This document shows, in pieces, positions 1-9,219 of a DNA stretch of 43,633 nucleotides; positions within the stretch are counted from its first letter, which is position 1; each line of letters begins with the position of its first letter. Source of the stretch: Bacteroidota bacterium (lineage in GTDB: Bacteria > Bacteroidota > Rhodothermia > Rhodothermales > Rubricoccaceae). A program made the position numbers and the translations under genes. Location of the stretch: the NCBI GenBank assembly GCA_012960515.1, contig DUBD01000024.1:1-43633 (forward strand), read 5' to 3'. A model generated the notes under the pieces. That model worked only from the letters and a program-made list of their open reading frames with translations. It ran no database searches and was not told the DNA's origin.

Positions 1-1
1 A

Positions 2-1921
2 CTGGCCACACATGCCCCCCGCGTGAAACTCCTCGACTTCGGCATCGCGAAGGTGCTGGACGAGCCGGACGCGGCCCTCACGCGCACGCACGGCGCGCCG
101 CTCACGCCCGCCTACGCCGCGCCCGAGCAGATCCGCGGCGGCGAGGTCACCACCGCGACGGACGTGTACGCCCTCGGGATGCTGCTCTACGAGCTGCTCA
201 CCGGCACGCGCCCGTACCGGCTGGACACCCGCGCCCGCGCCGCGATGGAGCGCGCGATCCTGGAGACTGAGCCCACGCGCCCCTCGGACGCCGTCACCCA
301 GGACGACGCCACCGCCGACGCGCCCCGCCAGCGGGCCCGGCGCCTCCGCGGCGACCTGGACCACATCTGCCTCGCGGCGCTCCGCAAAGAGCCCGAGGCG
401 CGCTACCCCAGCGCCGAGGCCCTCGCGCGCGACGTCCGCCGCCACCTCGCCGGAGAGCCCGTGGACGCCCGCGGCCCGAGCGCGATGTACCGCGTGCGCC
501 GGTTCGTGCGGCGGCACCGCGCCGCCGCCGCGGGCGTGGCGCTGGCGGCGCTGCTCGTCGTGGGCTGGGCCGTCACCGCGACCGTCCAGACCCGCCACAT
601 CGCGGCCGAGCGCGACCGCGCCGAGGCGCTCAACCGCGTGCTCGTGGACCTCTTCGAGGGCGTGGACCCCACGCTCGGCGGCGACCGCCAGCTCACCGTC
701 TCCGCGTTCCTCGCCTCCGCCACGGACCGCCTCCGCCGCGACCTCCGCACCCGCCCCGCGCTCCAGAGCGAATTGCTCGCCGTGCTCGCGGCCTCCCACC
801 TCGGCCTGGGGGACCACGTCGCGGCGGACTCCGTCGCCCGGCTGGCGGCACGCGCGGCCGAGCCGCTACCACCCGGCCACTCTGCACGCACCCTCGCGCA
901 GAGCACCCACGCCTGGACCCGCACCTACCACGACGATTACGAGACGAGCGAGCGCATCTACCGCGAACTCCTCCGGGAGGCCTCCGACGACGACCTCCCC
1001 GAAGTACAGAGCGACTTCGCCATCGTGCTCGGCGAGATGGGCCAGCCGGACGAGGCGCGCGACCTCCTCGGGCGCGCGGTCGCCACCCTCCGCCAGCGGC
1101 GCACCGCCCACTCCCGCCGCAGCCTCGCCTCCGCCCTCGACAACCTCTCGTCGTCCTACGCCGAGGACTGGACGCAGGAGGGCTACGACCGCGCGTGGCC
1201 GCTGCAGCAGGAGGCCGTCCGCATCCACCAGGAGATGAACGGCCCAGACCACCCCAAAACCGCCGAGGCCATGAGCGAGCTCGCCGGCCTCGCCGCCGAC
1301 CGCGGCGACCTGGCCACGGCCGACTCCCTTTTCGGCCGGTCCGTGGCCATCCTCGAAGCCGCCTACGGCGCCGAACATCCCACGCTCGCGACCGTGATCA
1401 ACAACTGGGCGCTTCGGCTGGACAACGCAGGCGAGCGCGAGCGAGCCGAGCCCATGCACCGCCGTGCGCTGGCCCTCCGCGAGGCCGTCTACGGCGAGCA
1501 GCACCAGGAGACCGCCGGGAGTATCCAGAACCTCGCGGCGGTCGTCTCGGCGCAGCCCGGCCGCTACGCGGAAGCCGTCGCGCTCTACGACCGGGCCGAG
1601 GCCATCTACCGCGCGGTCATGCCCGAGGGCCACTACCTCACGGCCTTCCCCGTCGCGGGCCGCGCCTGGGCCCACCGCAACGCGGGCCGCTACCGCGAGG
1701 CCCTCCGGGACGGCCGCCGCGCCGTCGCCATTCTAGAAGCCTCCCTCGGAGCCGATCACGCGATCGTCACTCAGGTGCGGGGAGAGGTCGGGTTCGCGCT
1801 TGCCCGGCTCGGCCGCCCCGCCGAGGCTGCGCCCCTGCTCCGCGCCGCCCTCGCCGAGGACGTGGACCTCTCCGAGATCGACCGCGAGGCGTTCACCGAA
1901 GCTCTCGCAGCCATCGAGTAA
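2..1921 (+). CDS. Serine/threonine protein kinase with C-terminal TPR repeats (5'-truncated by window edge)
   Basis: Frame is open to the window start (..LATHAPRVKLLDFGIAKVL); DFG and APE motifs (LLDFGIAK, AYAAPEQ), single TM segment (AAAAGVALAALLVVGWAVTATV), TPR-like repeats after it. Confidence 0.93.
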   Translation: MATHAPRVKLLDFGIAKVLDEPDAALTRTHGAPLTPAYAAPEQIRGGEVTTATDVYALGMLLYELLTGTRPYRLDTRARAAMERAILETEPTRPSDAVTQDDATADAPRQRARRLRGDLDHICLAALRKEPEARYPSAEALARDVRRHLAGEPVDARGPSAMYRVRRFVRRHRAAAAGVALAALLVVGWAVTATVQTRHIAAERDRAEALNRVLVDLFEGVDPTLGGDRQLTVSAFLASATDRLRRDLRTRPALQSELLAVLAASHLGLGDHVAADSVARLAARAAEPLPPGHSARTLAQSTHAWTRTYHDDYETSERIYRELLREASDDDLPEVQSDFAIVLGEMGQPDEARDLLGRAVATLRQRRTAHSRRSLASALDNLSSSYAEDWTQEGYDRAWPLQQEAVRIHQEMNGPDHPKTAEAMSELAGLAADRGDLATADSLFGRSVAILEAAYGAEHPTLATVINNWALRLDNAGERERAEPMHRRALALREAVYGEQHQETAGSIQNLAAVVSAQPGRYAEAVALYDRAEAIYRAVMPEGHYLTAFPVAGRAWAHRNAGRYREALRDGRRAVAILEASLGADHAIVTQVRGEVGFALARLGRPAEAAPLLRAALAEDVDLSEIDREAFTEALAAIE

Positions 1922-1932
1922 GCGCCCGGCGC

Positions 1933-1967
1933 GCTGGCGGCGGCCCTCGCCGAGACGAACCGCCAGC
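1933..1967. repeat. Inverted-pair hairpin GCTGGCGG...CCGCCAGC between two convergent gene ends
   Basis: GCTGGCGG 1933-1940, CCGCCAGC 1960-1967, CCTCGCCGAGA core. Confidence 0.8.
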
Positions 1968-1977
1968 GGGGCGGGAG

Positions 1978-4287
1978 CTAGAACCGCCAGCCGTACGCGC
2001 TCGCCACCGCGTCCCGGATCTCGATGCGGAGGGCCTCGGTGTCGCGGAACTGGCTGCCGTTGGAGCGCAACGCGCCCGTCAGGAAGAGGATCAGCCCTCC
2101 CTGCTGCTGCGGCATCCCGTACATGTAGGTGCGGTAGCCGTTGTGGAGGCCGCCGTGCCAGTAGACCTCGCTGTTCTGCGTCTGCCGCCGGGCTCGGATG
2201 CCGAGTTGCATCGTGTTGTTGGTGCAGGCCGCCTCCCGCACGCCCATCGCAGCGCCCACGCCATCGCGGCCGAGGAACTGGTCTACGGTGGCGCTCGCGA
2301 GGAGCCGCTGCCCATCGTAGACGCCGCCCTGGTTGAGCATGATCACGAAGTTCGCCAGGTCGGTCGCGGTGATCCGAAGACCGGCGGCGGCCTGGTTCGG
2401 ATAGACCTTGACGCCCCGCTTGCTCGTGGTGGTGCGAGTGGTGTCCGTGGAGTGGCCCCGCGCATACCACTCCCGCTGCATCGTGCGCCAGAAGTCCGTG
2501 CGGAAGGTCCCCCGCGTGTTGAGCGCCCAGAGGAAGCGGTCCATGTGCGCGTCGTACCCACCGTCCGCGGCGTCCTCGATGAGGGCCTGCACGAGAATGG
2601 AGTTGGCGCCGGAGTAGTCCACCATGTCTCCGGGGCTCAGCGTGTCCACGTCCACGATCTGGTTTCGCGAGGACGCCGGCGAGTCCCCGCGGAAGATGTC
2701 GCGGATGGTCGGCAGCGGACTCGCTCCTGCGTCCATCTCCTGCGCACCCGAGACCCCCTTCTCGTTGTCGATCCCGGCGCAGTGGGCGAGCAGGTGCGCG
2801 AGGCTGATCTGGTCCGCGCCAATCGATTCCAGATCCGCGGCACTCGGCATGTCCTCCGGGCCGACGATCCGGGACAGGATGCCGGTCTGTGTCAGGCTCA
2901 GGTCCCCGCTGTCCACGAGTTGGAGCGCCGCCGCATACGTCACCGGCTTGCTGATGGAGGCCGCGTCGAACGTCGTCCTCGGGTAGACGTAGCTCTCCGG
3001 CAGGTCGAACTCGCGCAGGCCGTAGCCGCGGGCCCACGCAACCTCGTTGTTCTCGATGAGCACGACGACGGCGCCCGTCACGCCATGGAGCTGCATCCGC
3101 TGGTAGATCGTGCTGTCCCCCGGCAGGCCGTGCTCCACGAGGTTGATGCGGTCGCCGGCGGCGGGCTCGGGCTCCGGCGTGTTGGAGATCATGGCCCAGA
3201 GCAACTGGTCCCCGTCGCGATGGAGCACGACGTGATCGATCCGGCGCTCGCTCTCCGTGCGGTAGCGTTCCAGCTGGCGGAGAAGCGACGCGGGCAGACC
3301 TCGCGAGGCGAACCAATCCTCCGCCACGAGCACCCACGCCCCTCCCGGCGCGATGGCAACCTCGTGGATGGGCCGCTTGCCCCGGTTGGCCGCCGCCATC
3401 GCTGCCCGAATGTCCGGGTCGAACGCGCTCGACGTCTCGGCCCAGAGCCCGCCGTCGCCGGTCATGACCCAGCCCGTGTCGGGGTCGTCGGAGAAGGCGA
3501 ACGAGGTCACGCGGGCGTCTCGCGCCTGCACCGCGCGGACCTTCTCCATGATGGAATCGGAGACGTTCGAGGTGCGCCGGAGATAGTCCTCCGCCACGAT
3601 GAGCCAGCGCCCGCCCGGCCCGAACGCGACCACGTCGATCTCGCGCCCGGACGCGATGTAGCGGTCGATCCACTCGCGGGGGCCGTCGGGGAAGCCTGGG
3701 CTGTAGCACGGGCGGTTGGCCGCGACCACCACCCACTCGCCCGAAGGCGTGAGCGCGGCGGTCTGGATGGCCGCCTGTGCGTCTCGCGCGGCGAGGAGTG
3801 CGTCCTGGAAGCCCTGCGGCAGCGCCGTGGAGTAGCGGACCCACATGCCCGGCGTGCGGGTGCCGTAGGCGTCCATGTACGCACGCGGCCAGCAGCCCTC
3901 GCGGCGCGACCAGATCTGCACGTTCCCTGCGCCCCGGTGCTGCACGGCGACCCCGAGCGCGCCCGCCTCGTCGAACGAGAGAAAGGCAGGGTAGTACTGG
4001 TCGTCGCTGCCCTGGATGCGGAAGGCGCCGTCGGGCTGCACGTCCCGCCACACCACATCCCCGACGTTCCAGTCCGGTCCCGCCGAGTCCGGCACGAAGG
4101 TGATGACCGCGCGCCCGCCCTCGATGGAGATCCGCATCCCGTTGTTGGACGGGTTGTTGCTATCGGTCCGGACCCACTCGCCGGTGAGGTCCACGCCCTC
4201 CAGTACCTGCGCCGCGGGCGAGGCGGCCCCCACCAGACCAAGAAGCACGAGAAAGAGAAGCGAGCGGAAGTGGGTCGGGCAGTGCAT
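1978..4287 (-). CDS. Secreted serine hydrolase, beta-lactamase/class C-like family, with large N-terminal repeat region
   Basis: Signal peptide MHCPTHFRSLLFLVLLGLVGAASPAAQ; SxxK motif in DAASISKPVTYAAAL; HGGLHNGYRTYMYG near the C-terminus. Confidence 0.85.
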   Translation of the reverse strand: MHCPTHFRSLLFLVLLGLVGAASPAAQVLEGVDLTGEWVRTDSNNPSNNGMRISIEGGRAVITFVPDSAGPDWNVGDVVWRDVQPDGAFRIQGSDDQYYPAFLSFDEAGALGVAVQHRGAGNVQIWSRREGCWPRAYMDAYGTRTPGMWVRYSTALPQGFQDALLAARDAQAAIQTAALTPSGEWVVVAANRPCYSPGFPDGPREWIDRYIASGREIDVVAFGPGGRWLIVAEDYLRRTSNVSDSIMEKVRAVQARDARVTSFAFSDDPDTGWVMTGDGGLWAETSSAFDPDIRAAMAAANRGKRPIHEVAIAPGGAWVLVAEDWFASRGLPASLLRQLERYRTESERRIDHVVLHRDGDQLLWAMISNTPEPEPAAGDRINLVEHGLPGDSTIYQRMQLHGVTGAVVVLIENNEVAWARGYGLREFDLPESYVYPRTTFDAASISKPVTYAAALQLVDSGDLSLTQTGILSRIVGPEDMPSAADLESIGADQISLAHLLAHCAGIDNEKGVSGAQEMDAGASPLPTIRDIFRGDSPASSRNQIVDVDTLSPGDMVDYSGANSILVQALIEDAADGGYDAHMDRFLWALNTRGTFRTDFWRTMQREWYARGHSTDTTRTTTSKRGVKVYPNQAAAGLRITATDLANFVIMLNQGGVYDGQRLLASATVDQFLGRDGVGAAMGVREAACTNNTMQLGIRARRQTQNSEVYWHGGLHNGYRTYMYGMPQQQGGLILFLTGALRSNGSQFRDTEALRIEIRDAVASAYGWRF

Positions 4288-4349
4288 GGGCGTGGCGGAG
4301 AGTCACTTCTAGCTACCCGAACCGGGCGCCGCGCCCCTCACCGCCGCGC

Positions 4350-4384
4350 GCTGGCGGCGGCCCTCGCCGAGAGCGACCGCCAGC
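4350..4384. repeat. Inverted-pair hairpin GCTGGCGG...CCGCCAGC downstream of nitrilase gene
   Basis: GCTGGCGG 4350-4357, CCGCCAGC 4377-4384; close copy of the 1933-1967 element. Confidence 0.8.
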
Positions 4385-4393
4385 GGAGCGGGG

Positions 4394-5215
4394 CTATCGC
4401 GCCAGCCAGTCCGCGTAAAGCTCCGGACGGCGGTCGCGGAGGAAGAGGCGGCGGGCGTGGGAGGTTTGCACCGCGCCGAGGTCCACGTCCGCGTAGAGGA
4501 TCTCCTCCGTGCCCTCGCCGGCGCGAGCGACCACGCGGCCGTCCGGCGCGCAGACGAAGCTCTCGCCCGCGAAGGTCAGCCGCTCCTCCGGCCCCACGCG
4601 GTTGACGAGCGCGGTGTAGTAGCCGTTCTGGAAGGCGGCCACGCGCATCTCGGCCTCGTAGAGCCCCTCCGGCCACTCGCCCACGGCCCCGGCCTGCGGG
4701 ATCACCACCACCTCGGCGCCGCTCAGCGCGAGGGCGCGCATGGCCTCCGGGTAGTGCCGGTCGTAGCAGATCGCCACGCCGATGCGGCCCGCGGCGGTCT
4801 CGTAGACGGGCAGTCCCTGGTCGCCCGGAGCGTAGTAGCCCTGCTCGTGGAACGCCTCGTAGTCCGTGATGTGGACCATCCGGGTGACGCCCAGGAGGGC
4901 CCCGTCCGCGTCGATCACCGGCGACGAGTCGAACGTGCGGTCGCCCTCCCGCTCGAAGAGGTTGAGGACCACGACCACGCCGCGCTCCTTCGCGCGCTCG
5001 CGGAAGGCGGTGACGGTGGGGCCGTCGAGCGGCTCGGCGTGCGCGAGGGTCTGGGGCCTGGCGTGGCGCTGCGGCCAGAAGGGGTGGAACGCGAGCTCGG
5101 CGAAGGCCACGAGGTCCGCCCCGGCATCGGCGGCGCGGTCGAAGGCGGCGAGCCCCCGCGCGAGGTTGGCGTCGAGGTCGGGCGTGGCGGGCTGCTGGAC
5201 GAGGGCCAGTTTCAT
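4394..5215 (-). CDS. Carbon-nitrogen hydrolase (nitrilase family; N-carbamoylputrescine amidase-like)
   Basis: MKLALVQQPATPDLDANLARG start; FAELAFHPF, RIGVAICYDRHYPEAMRALALSGAEVVVIPQA catalytic Cys motif. Confidence 0.88.
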   Translation of the reverse strand: MKLALVQQPATPDLDANLARGLAAFDRAADAGADLVAFAELAFHPFWPQRHARPQTLAHAEPLDGPTVTAFRERAKERGVVVVLNLFEREGDRTFDSSPVIDADGALLGVTRMVHITDYEAFHEQGYYAPGDQGLPVYETAAGRIGVAICYDRHYPEAMRALALSGAEVVVIPQAGAVGEWPEGLYEAEMRVAAFQNGYYTALVNRVGPEERLTFAGESFVCAPDGRVVARAGEGTEEILYADVDLGAVQTSHARRLFLRDRRPELYADWLAR

Positions 5216-5268
5216 TGGGGAGTGGGGAGTGGGGAGTGGGGAGTGGGGAGTGGGGAGTGGGGAGTGGA
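5216..5268. repeat. 7-bp tandem repeat (TGGGGAG)n, about 7.5 copies
   Basis: tggggagtggggagtggggag... read directly; abuts the nitrilase ATG (minus strand). Confidence 0.95.
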
Positions 5269-5344
5269 ATCGACCCCCGCGCGGCTGGCGGTGCCAGTCG
5301 GCGGGCGCGAACGGGGGCGGCGGCCTGCCCGCGCTCTCCCTCCG

Positions 5345-5352
5345 TAGCTTTG
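5345..5352 (+). promoter_or_regulatory. Candidate Bacteroidota-type -7 element TAGCTTTG (TAnnTTTG)
   Basis: Exact TAnnTTTG match 24 bp upstream of the ACT-protein GTG. Confidence 0.5.
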
Positions 5353-5375
5353 CTCCTCCCCTTCCCGCCGCTCCC

Positions 5376-5819
5376 GTGCCCGACGTCCGCGCCCTCATCG
5401 ACCGCATCGCTCACGCCCTCGGCGACCAGGCGACGCCCGAGCGCGTCGAGCACATCGCGCGGGCGGTCCTCCAGGCGGAGCGCACCGGCGCCCCCGCGCC
5501 CGCCCCGACCTCGTCGGCGGCCTCCGCCAGCGGGCCGGCGCCGGGCGACACCCGCTTCGTGGTGACGGCCTACGGCCGCGACACGCCCGGCGTGCTGGCG
5601 GCGCTCACCAGCGAGCTCGCCGCCCACGGCGCCAACGTCCTCGACGTCTCGCAGAAGGTGCTCCAGGGCTACTTCACCGTCGTCCTCTTCGCGGACCTCC
5701 CCGCCGACGGCCCCTCCCTCGCGACGGTCCGCGACCGCCTCCAGGCCCGCGGCGAGCCCCTCGGCGCCCGCGTCCTCGCGCAGCACGAGGAGCTCTTCCA
5801 GGCCATGCATCGGCCGTGA
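5376..5819 (+). CDS. ACT domain-containing regulatory protein (GcvR/UPF0237-like)
   Basis: GDTRFVVTAYGRDTPGVLAALTSELAAHGANVLDVSQKVLQGYFTVVLFADL; GTG start; upstream of a UPF0210 gene. Confidence 0.85.
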   Translation: MPDVRALIDRIAHALGDQATPERVEHIARAVLQAERTGAPAPAPTSSAASASGPAPGDTRFVVTAYGRDTPGVLAALTSELAAHGANVLDVSQKVLQGYFTVVLFADLPADGPSLATVRDRLQARGEPLGARVLAQHEELFQAMHRP

Positions 5820-6259
5820 GCGAGGCGGAGGGATACGGAATGCGGGAGGCTGAGGGATGGGGAGACTCTCCCGACGTGGCCCTCGTGAAAGAGTCGGGGG
5901 TCCAGAGCTATGAGGACCTCCGGGTGTGGCAGGACGGGATCGCGCTGACGGAAGCCGTGTACGACGCCAGCCGTTCGTTCCCGAGCGAGGAGCGGTTTGG
6001 CCTGACCTCCCAGATGCGCCGGGCCGCCGTCTCCATCCCGTCCAACATCGCGGAAGGTTGGGGCCGAGGCACACGCCAGGACTACCTCCGCTTTCTCCGC
6101 ATTGCGCGGGGCTCGCTCTTCGAGCTTCGTACCCAGGCCATCCTCGCTGAGCGAATCGGCCTGCTCGCCTCCGACCCATCGGCGGACCTCTTGCGTCGCA
6201 CGGATCACCTTCGCCGGATGCTGCACGGCCTCATCCGGTCACTGGAGTCCAGGGGCTAA
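5816..6259 (+). CDS. Four helix bundle protein (23S rRNA intervening-sequence protein / Avd-like family)
   Basis: YEDLRVWQDGIALTEAVYDASRSFPSEERFGLTSQMRRAAVSIPSNIAEGWGRG is the family signature; GTGA overlap with the previous gene. Confidence 0.92.
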   Translation: MSEAEGYGMREAEGWGDSPDVALVKESGVQSYEDLRVWQDGIALTEAVYDASRSFPSEERFGLTSQMRRAAVSIPSNIAEGWGRGTRQDYLRFLRIARGSLFELRTQAILAERIGLLASDPSADLLRRTDHLRRMLHGLIRSLESRG

Positions 6260-6280
6260 CCCCTCATCCCTCCATCCCCC

Positions 6281-7663
6281 ATGCCTCTCTCCCTCCCCGA
6301 GATCCTCGAAACCGTCCGCATGACGGAGGCCGACGCCTTCGACATCCGGACCGTGACCCTCGGCATCAGCCTCCGCGGCTGCGCCTCCCGCGACCCCGAG
6401 AGCACGCGGCAGAACATCTACGACCGGATCACGCAGACCGCGCGGCACCACGTGGAGGTGGCGCGCGAGGTGGAGAGCCTCTACGGCGTGGCCATCGCGA
6501 ACAAGCGGTGCTCCATCACGCCCGCGTCGCTCGTGGCGGACAACTTCTCGCCCGCCGACTTCGTCGCGCTGGCGGAGACGCTGGACCGGGCCGCGGACGC
6601 CATCGGCGTGGACTACCTCGCGGGGTTCTCCGCGCTCGTAGAGAAGGGGACCACGCCCGGCGACCGCGCGCTTATCGAGGCGCTGCCGGAGGCGCTGGCG
6701 ACGACGAACCGCGTGTGCTCGTCCGTGGCGTGCGGCAGCACGAAGGCCGGGATCAACGCGGACGCCGTGCTGGCCGTCGCCAAAATGATCAAGGCCACCG
6801 CCCGCCTCACCGCCGAGCGCGACTCCATCGGCTGCGCCAAGTTTGTGGCCTTCTGCAACGCCGTGGGGGACAACCCCTTCGTGGCGGGCGCCTTCCACGG
6901 GCCGAGCGAGCCCGGCGCGGCCATCAACGTGGGCATCTCCGGGCCGGGCGTGGTCCTCCGCGCCATCCGCCAGCTGGGCGATACCGCGGACTTCGGCGCG
7001 GTCACGGACGCCATCAAGCGGACCGCCTTCAAGATCACGCGCGCCGGCGAGCTCATCGGCCGCCGCGTGGCGGAGGCGCTCTCCGAGCGGAGCGGCCAGA
7101 CCATCCCCTTCGGCGTCGTGGACATCTCCCTCGCGCCGACCCCCGCCGAGCGCGACTCCGTGGGCGACATCCTCGTCGCGATGGGGCTGGAGTACGCGGG
7201 CGCGCCCGGCACGACGGCCGCCCTCGCGATGCTCAACGAGGCCGTCAAGCGCGGCGGGCTCATGGCGGCGCGGCACGTGGGCGGGCTGAGCGGCGCGTTC
7301 ATGCCCGTGAGCGAGGACCAGGCGATGATCGCCGCGGCGGAGAAGGGCCACCTCACGCTGGAGAAGCTGGAGGCCATGAGCGCGATCTGCTCCGTGGGCC
7401 TGGACATGGTCGCGATCCCGGGGGACACCCCGGCGGAGACCATCGCGGGCATCCTCTTCGACGAGTTCGCCATCGGCATGGTCAACGACAAGACGACGGC
7501 CGTGCGGATCCTCCCCGTCCACGGGAAGGGCGTCGGCGAGTGGGCGGACTACGGCGGGCTCCTGGGCCGGGCGCCCATCATGCCCGTCTCGGGGCTCTCC
7601 AGCGCCGTCTTCGCGCGGCGCGGCGGCCGCATCCCGGCCCCCATCCGCAGCCTCACCAACTGA
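6281..7663 (+). CDS. PFL family protein (UPF0210/DUF711)
   Basis: DIRTVTLGISLRGCA..., CSSVACGSTKAGINADAVLAVAKMIKATA, GISGPGVVLRAI. Confidence 0.93.
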   Translation: MPLSLPEILETVRMTEADAFDIRTVTLGISLRGCASRDPESTRQNIYDRITQTARHHVEVAREVESLYGVAIANKRCSITPASLVADNFSPADFVALAETLDRAADAIGVDYLAGFSALVEKGTTPGDRALIEALPEALATTNRVCSSVACGSTKAGINADAVLAVAKMIKATARLTAERDSIGCAKFVAFCNAVGDNPFVAGAFHGPSEPGAAINVGISGPGVVLRAIRQLGDTADFGAVTDAIKRTAFKITRAGELIGRRVAEALSERSGQTIPFGVVDISLAPTPAERDSVGDILVAMGLEYAGAPGTTAALAMLNEAVKRGGLMAARHVGGLSGAFMPVSEDQAMIAAAEKGHLTLEKLEAMSAICSVGLDMVAIPGDTPAETIAGILFDEFAIGMVNDKTTAVRILPVHGKGVGEWADYGGLLGRAPIMPVSGLSSAVFARRGGRIPAPIRSLTN

Positions 7664-7666
7664 TAC

Positions 7667-7701
7667 GCTGGCGGTTGCCCCCACCGAGCCCGACCGCCAG
7701 C
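7667..7701. repeat. Inverted-pair hairpin GCTGGCGG...CCGCCAGC between UPF0210 and SDR genes
   Basis: GCTGGCGG 7667-7674, CCGCCAGC 7694-7701. Confidence 0.75.
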
Positions 7702-7712
7702 CCACCGCCCCC

Positions 7713-8447
7713 ATGCGCGCGCTCGTCACCGGCACGAACGGAACCGTCGCGCCCGTCGTGGTGGACGCGCTCCGGGCGGAGGGCGCGACGGTCCTCGCGT
7801 GGGACCGCGCCGCGCACCCGCCCACCTCCGCCGAGAGCGTCCGCCAGTCGGTCGCGGAGATGGCTCCGGACTGGGTGCTCCACCTCGCGACGGGGTCGGA
7901 GGACTGGGCGGGATGGATCGCCCAAGCCTGTGCAGCACAAGGCCGCCGCGTGCTCTTTACCTCTTCGGTCTCCGTCTTCGCGCCCCGAGCCCACGGCCCC
8001 CTCCCGCCCAACGCCGAGCCGGATGCGACGGACGACTACGGCCGCTACAAAGCCCGCGCCGAGGCGCTCGTCCGCGAGGCCGCTCCGGACGCCGTGATCG
8101 CCCGGCTGGGGTGGCAGATCGGTCCCGCGCCGGGCACCAACACGATGACGGACTGGCTCCACCGCCAGTCCGCGGAGGGGCCGGTGGAGGCCAGCACGCG
8201 CTGGCTCCCCGCCTGCTCGTGGCTCCGCGACACCGCCGCCGCGCTGGCGGCGCTCGTCGGCCGTGCCGAAGGCGGCACGTTCCACCTCGACGGCAACAAG
8301 GGACTCTCCTTCTACGAGATCACCACGCGCCTCTCCGCCCGCCTCGGGCTGGACGCGGACATCCGCGCGGCGGACGCGCCCGTGATGGACCTCCGCCTGA
8401 GCGATCCGCGCATCACCGTCCGCGACATCGCGGATCGCCTCTCCTGA
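7713..8447 (+). CDS. NAD-dependent epimerase/dehydratase (RmlD-like SDR)
   Basis: MRALVTGTNGTVAPVVVDAL Rossmann motif; DDYGRYKARAEALV YxxxK. Confidence 0.85.
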   Translation: MRALVTGTNGTVAPVVVDALRAEGATVLAWDRAAHPPTSAESVRQSVAEMAPDWVLHLATGSEDWAGWIAQACAAQGRRVLFTSSVSVFAPRAHGPLPPNAEPDATDDYGRYKARAEALVREAAPDAVIARLGWQIGPAPGTNTMTDWLHRQSAEGPVEASTRWLPACSWLRDTAAALAALVGRAEGGTFHLDGNKGLSFYEITTRLSARLGLDADIRAADAPVMDLRLSDPRITVRDIADRLS

Positions 8448-8456
8448 CACCGGCCG

Positions 8457-8475
8457 GCTGGCGGCGTCCGCCAGC
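8457..8475. repeat. Compact inverted pair GCTGGCGG-cgt-CCGCCAGC between convergent genes
   Basis: Perfect 8-bp arms with 3-nt spacer. Confidence 0.85.
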
Positions 8476-8490
8476 GCGAGGCGCGGGGCC

Positions 8491-9219
8491 TCAGGCCCGG
8501 CCGCGGTACAGCGTCACGATCCCGAACGTCAGCGGCTTCGCGGTGCACTGCGTAAAGCCCACCGCGCGCATCTCGTCCACGAACGCCTGCCCGTCCGGGA
8601 ACTGCGCGACGGACTCCGGGAGGTACTCGTACGCCTCGGAGGACCCGCTCACCGCCTTCCCGATCCGCGGCAGGATGTGCTTGGAGTACGCCTCGTACGC
8701 CTGCTTGACGGGGAACGCCTGGGGGTGGCTGAACTCCAGCACCACGAGCGGCGCGCCCGGCCGGAGCACGCGGCGCATCCCCGCCAGCCCGGCGCGAAGG
8801 TCCTCGAAGTTGCGGACGCCGAACGCCACCGTCGCGCCGTCGAACGTGTCGTCGTCGAAGGGGAGCGCGGCGGCGTCGCCCTGGACGAGCGTGATCTGGT
8901 CCGAGAGCTTCTTCTTGGCCACCTTCTTCCGCCCCAGCTCCAGCATCCCGTCCGAGATGTCCACGCCGACGACCTCGCGCGGCTCCGCGTCCAGGAGCGC
9001 TACGGCGAGGTCCGCCGTACCCGTCGCCACGTCCATGAGCCGGTCCGGCTGCCCCGCGAGCGCCGTCCGCAGGGACTGCACCGCCTTCTTCCGCCACCAC
9101 ACGTCGATCCCGCCGGAGAGCAGGCGGTTGAGCGCGTCGTAGCGCGGGGCGATCTCGTCGAACATGGCCTCGACCTTCTCCTTCTTACCGGCGGCCTGAC
9201 CGAGGGGGGGCTTCGTCAT
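8491..9219 (-). CDS. ubiE: Demethylmenaquinone methyltransferase / 2-methoxy-6-polyprenyl-1,4-benzoquinol methylase
   Basis: KKEKVEAMFDEIAPRYDALNRLLSGGIDVWWRKKAV; LMDVATGTADLA; VVGVDISDGMLELGR. Confidence 0.95.
   Translation of the reverse strand: MTKPPLGQAAGKKEKVEAMFDEIAPRYDALNRLLSGGIDVWWRKKAVQSLRTALAGQPDRLMDVATGTADLAVALLDAEPREVVGVDISDGMLELGRKKVAKKKLSDQITLVQGDAAALPFDDDTFDGATVAFGVRNFEDLRAGLAGMRRVLRPGAPLVVLEFSHPQAFPVKQAYEAYSKHILPRIGKAVSGSSEAYEYLPESVAQFPDGQAFVDEMRAVGFTQCTAKPLTFGIVTLYRGRA

Noticed and set aside
1195-4605. 1136-aa plus-strand ORF
   Set aside because: Antisense to the beta-lactamase-like gene; Arg/Pro/Gly-rich composition typical of high-GC shadow ORFs, no domain.
6239-8011. 590-aa minus-strand ORF
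   Set aside because: Antisense to UPF0210 and the SDR gene; low-information composition.
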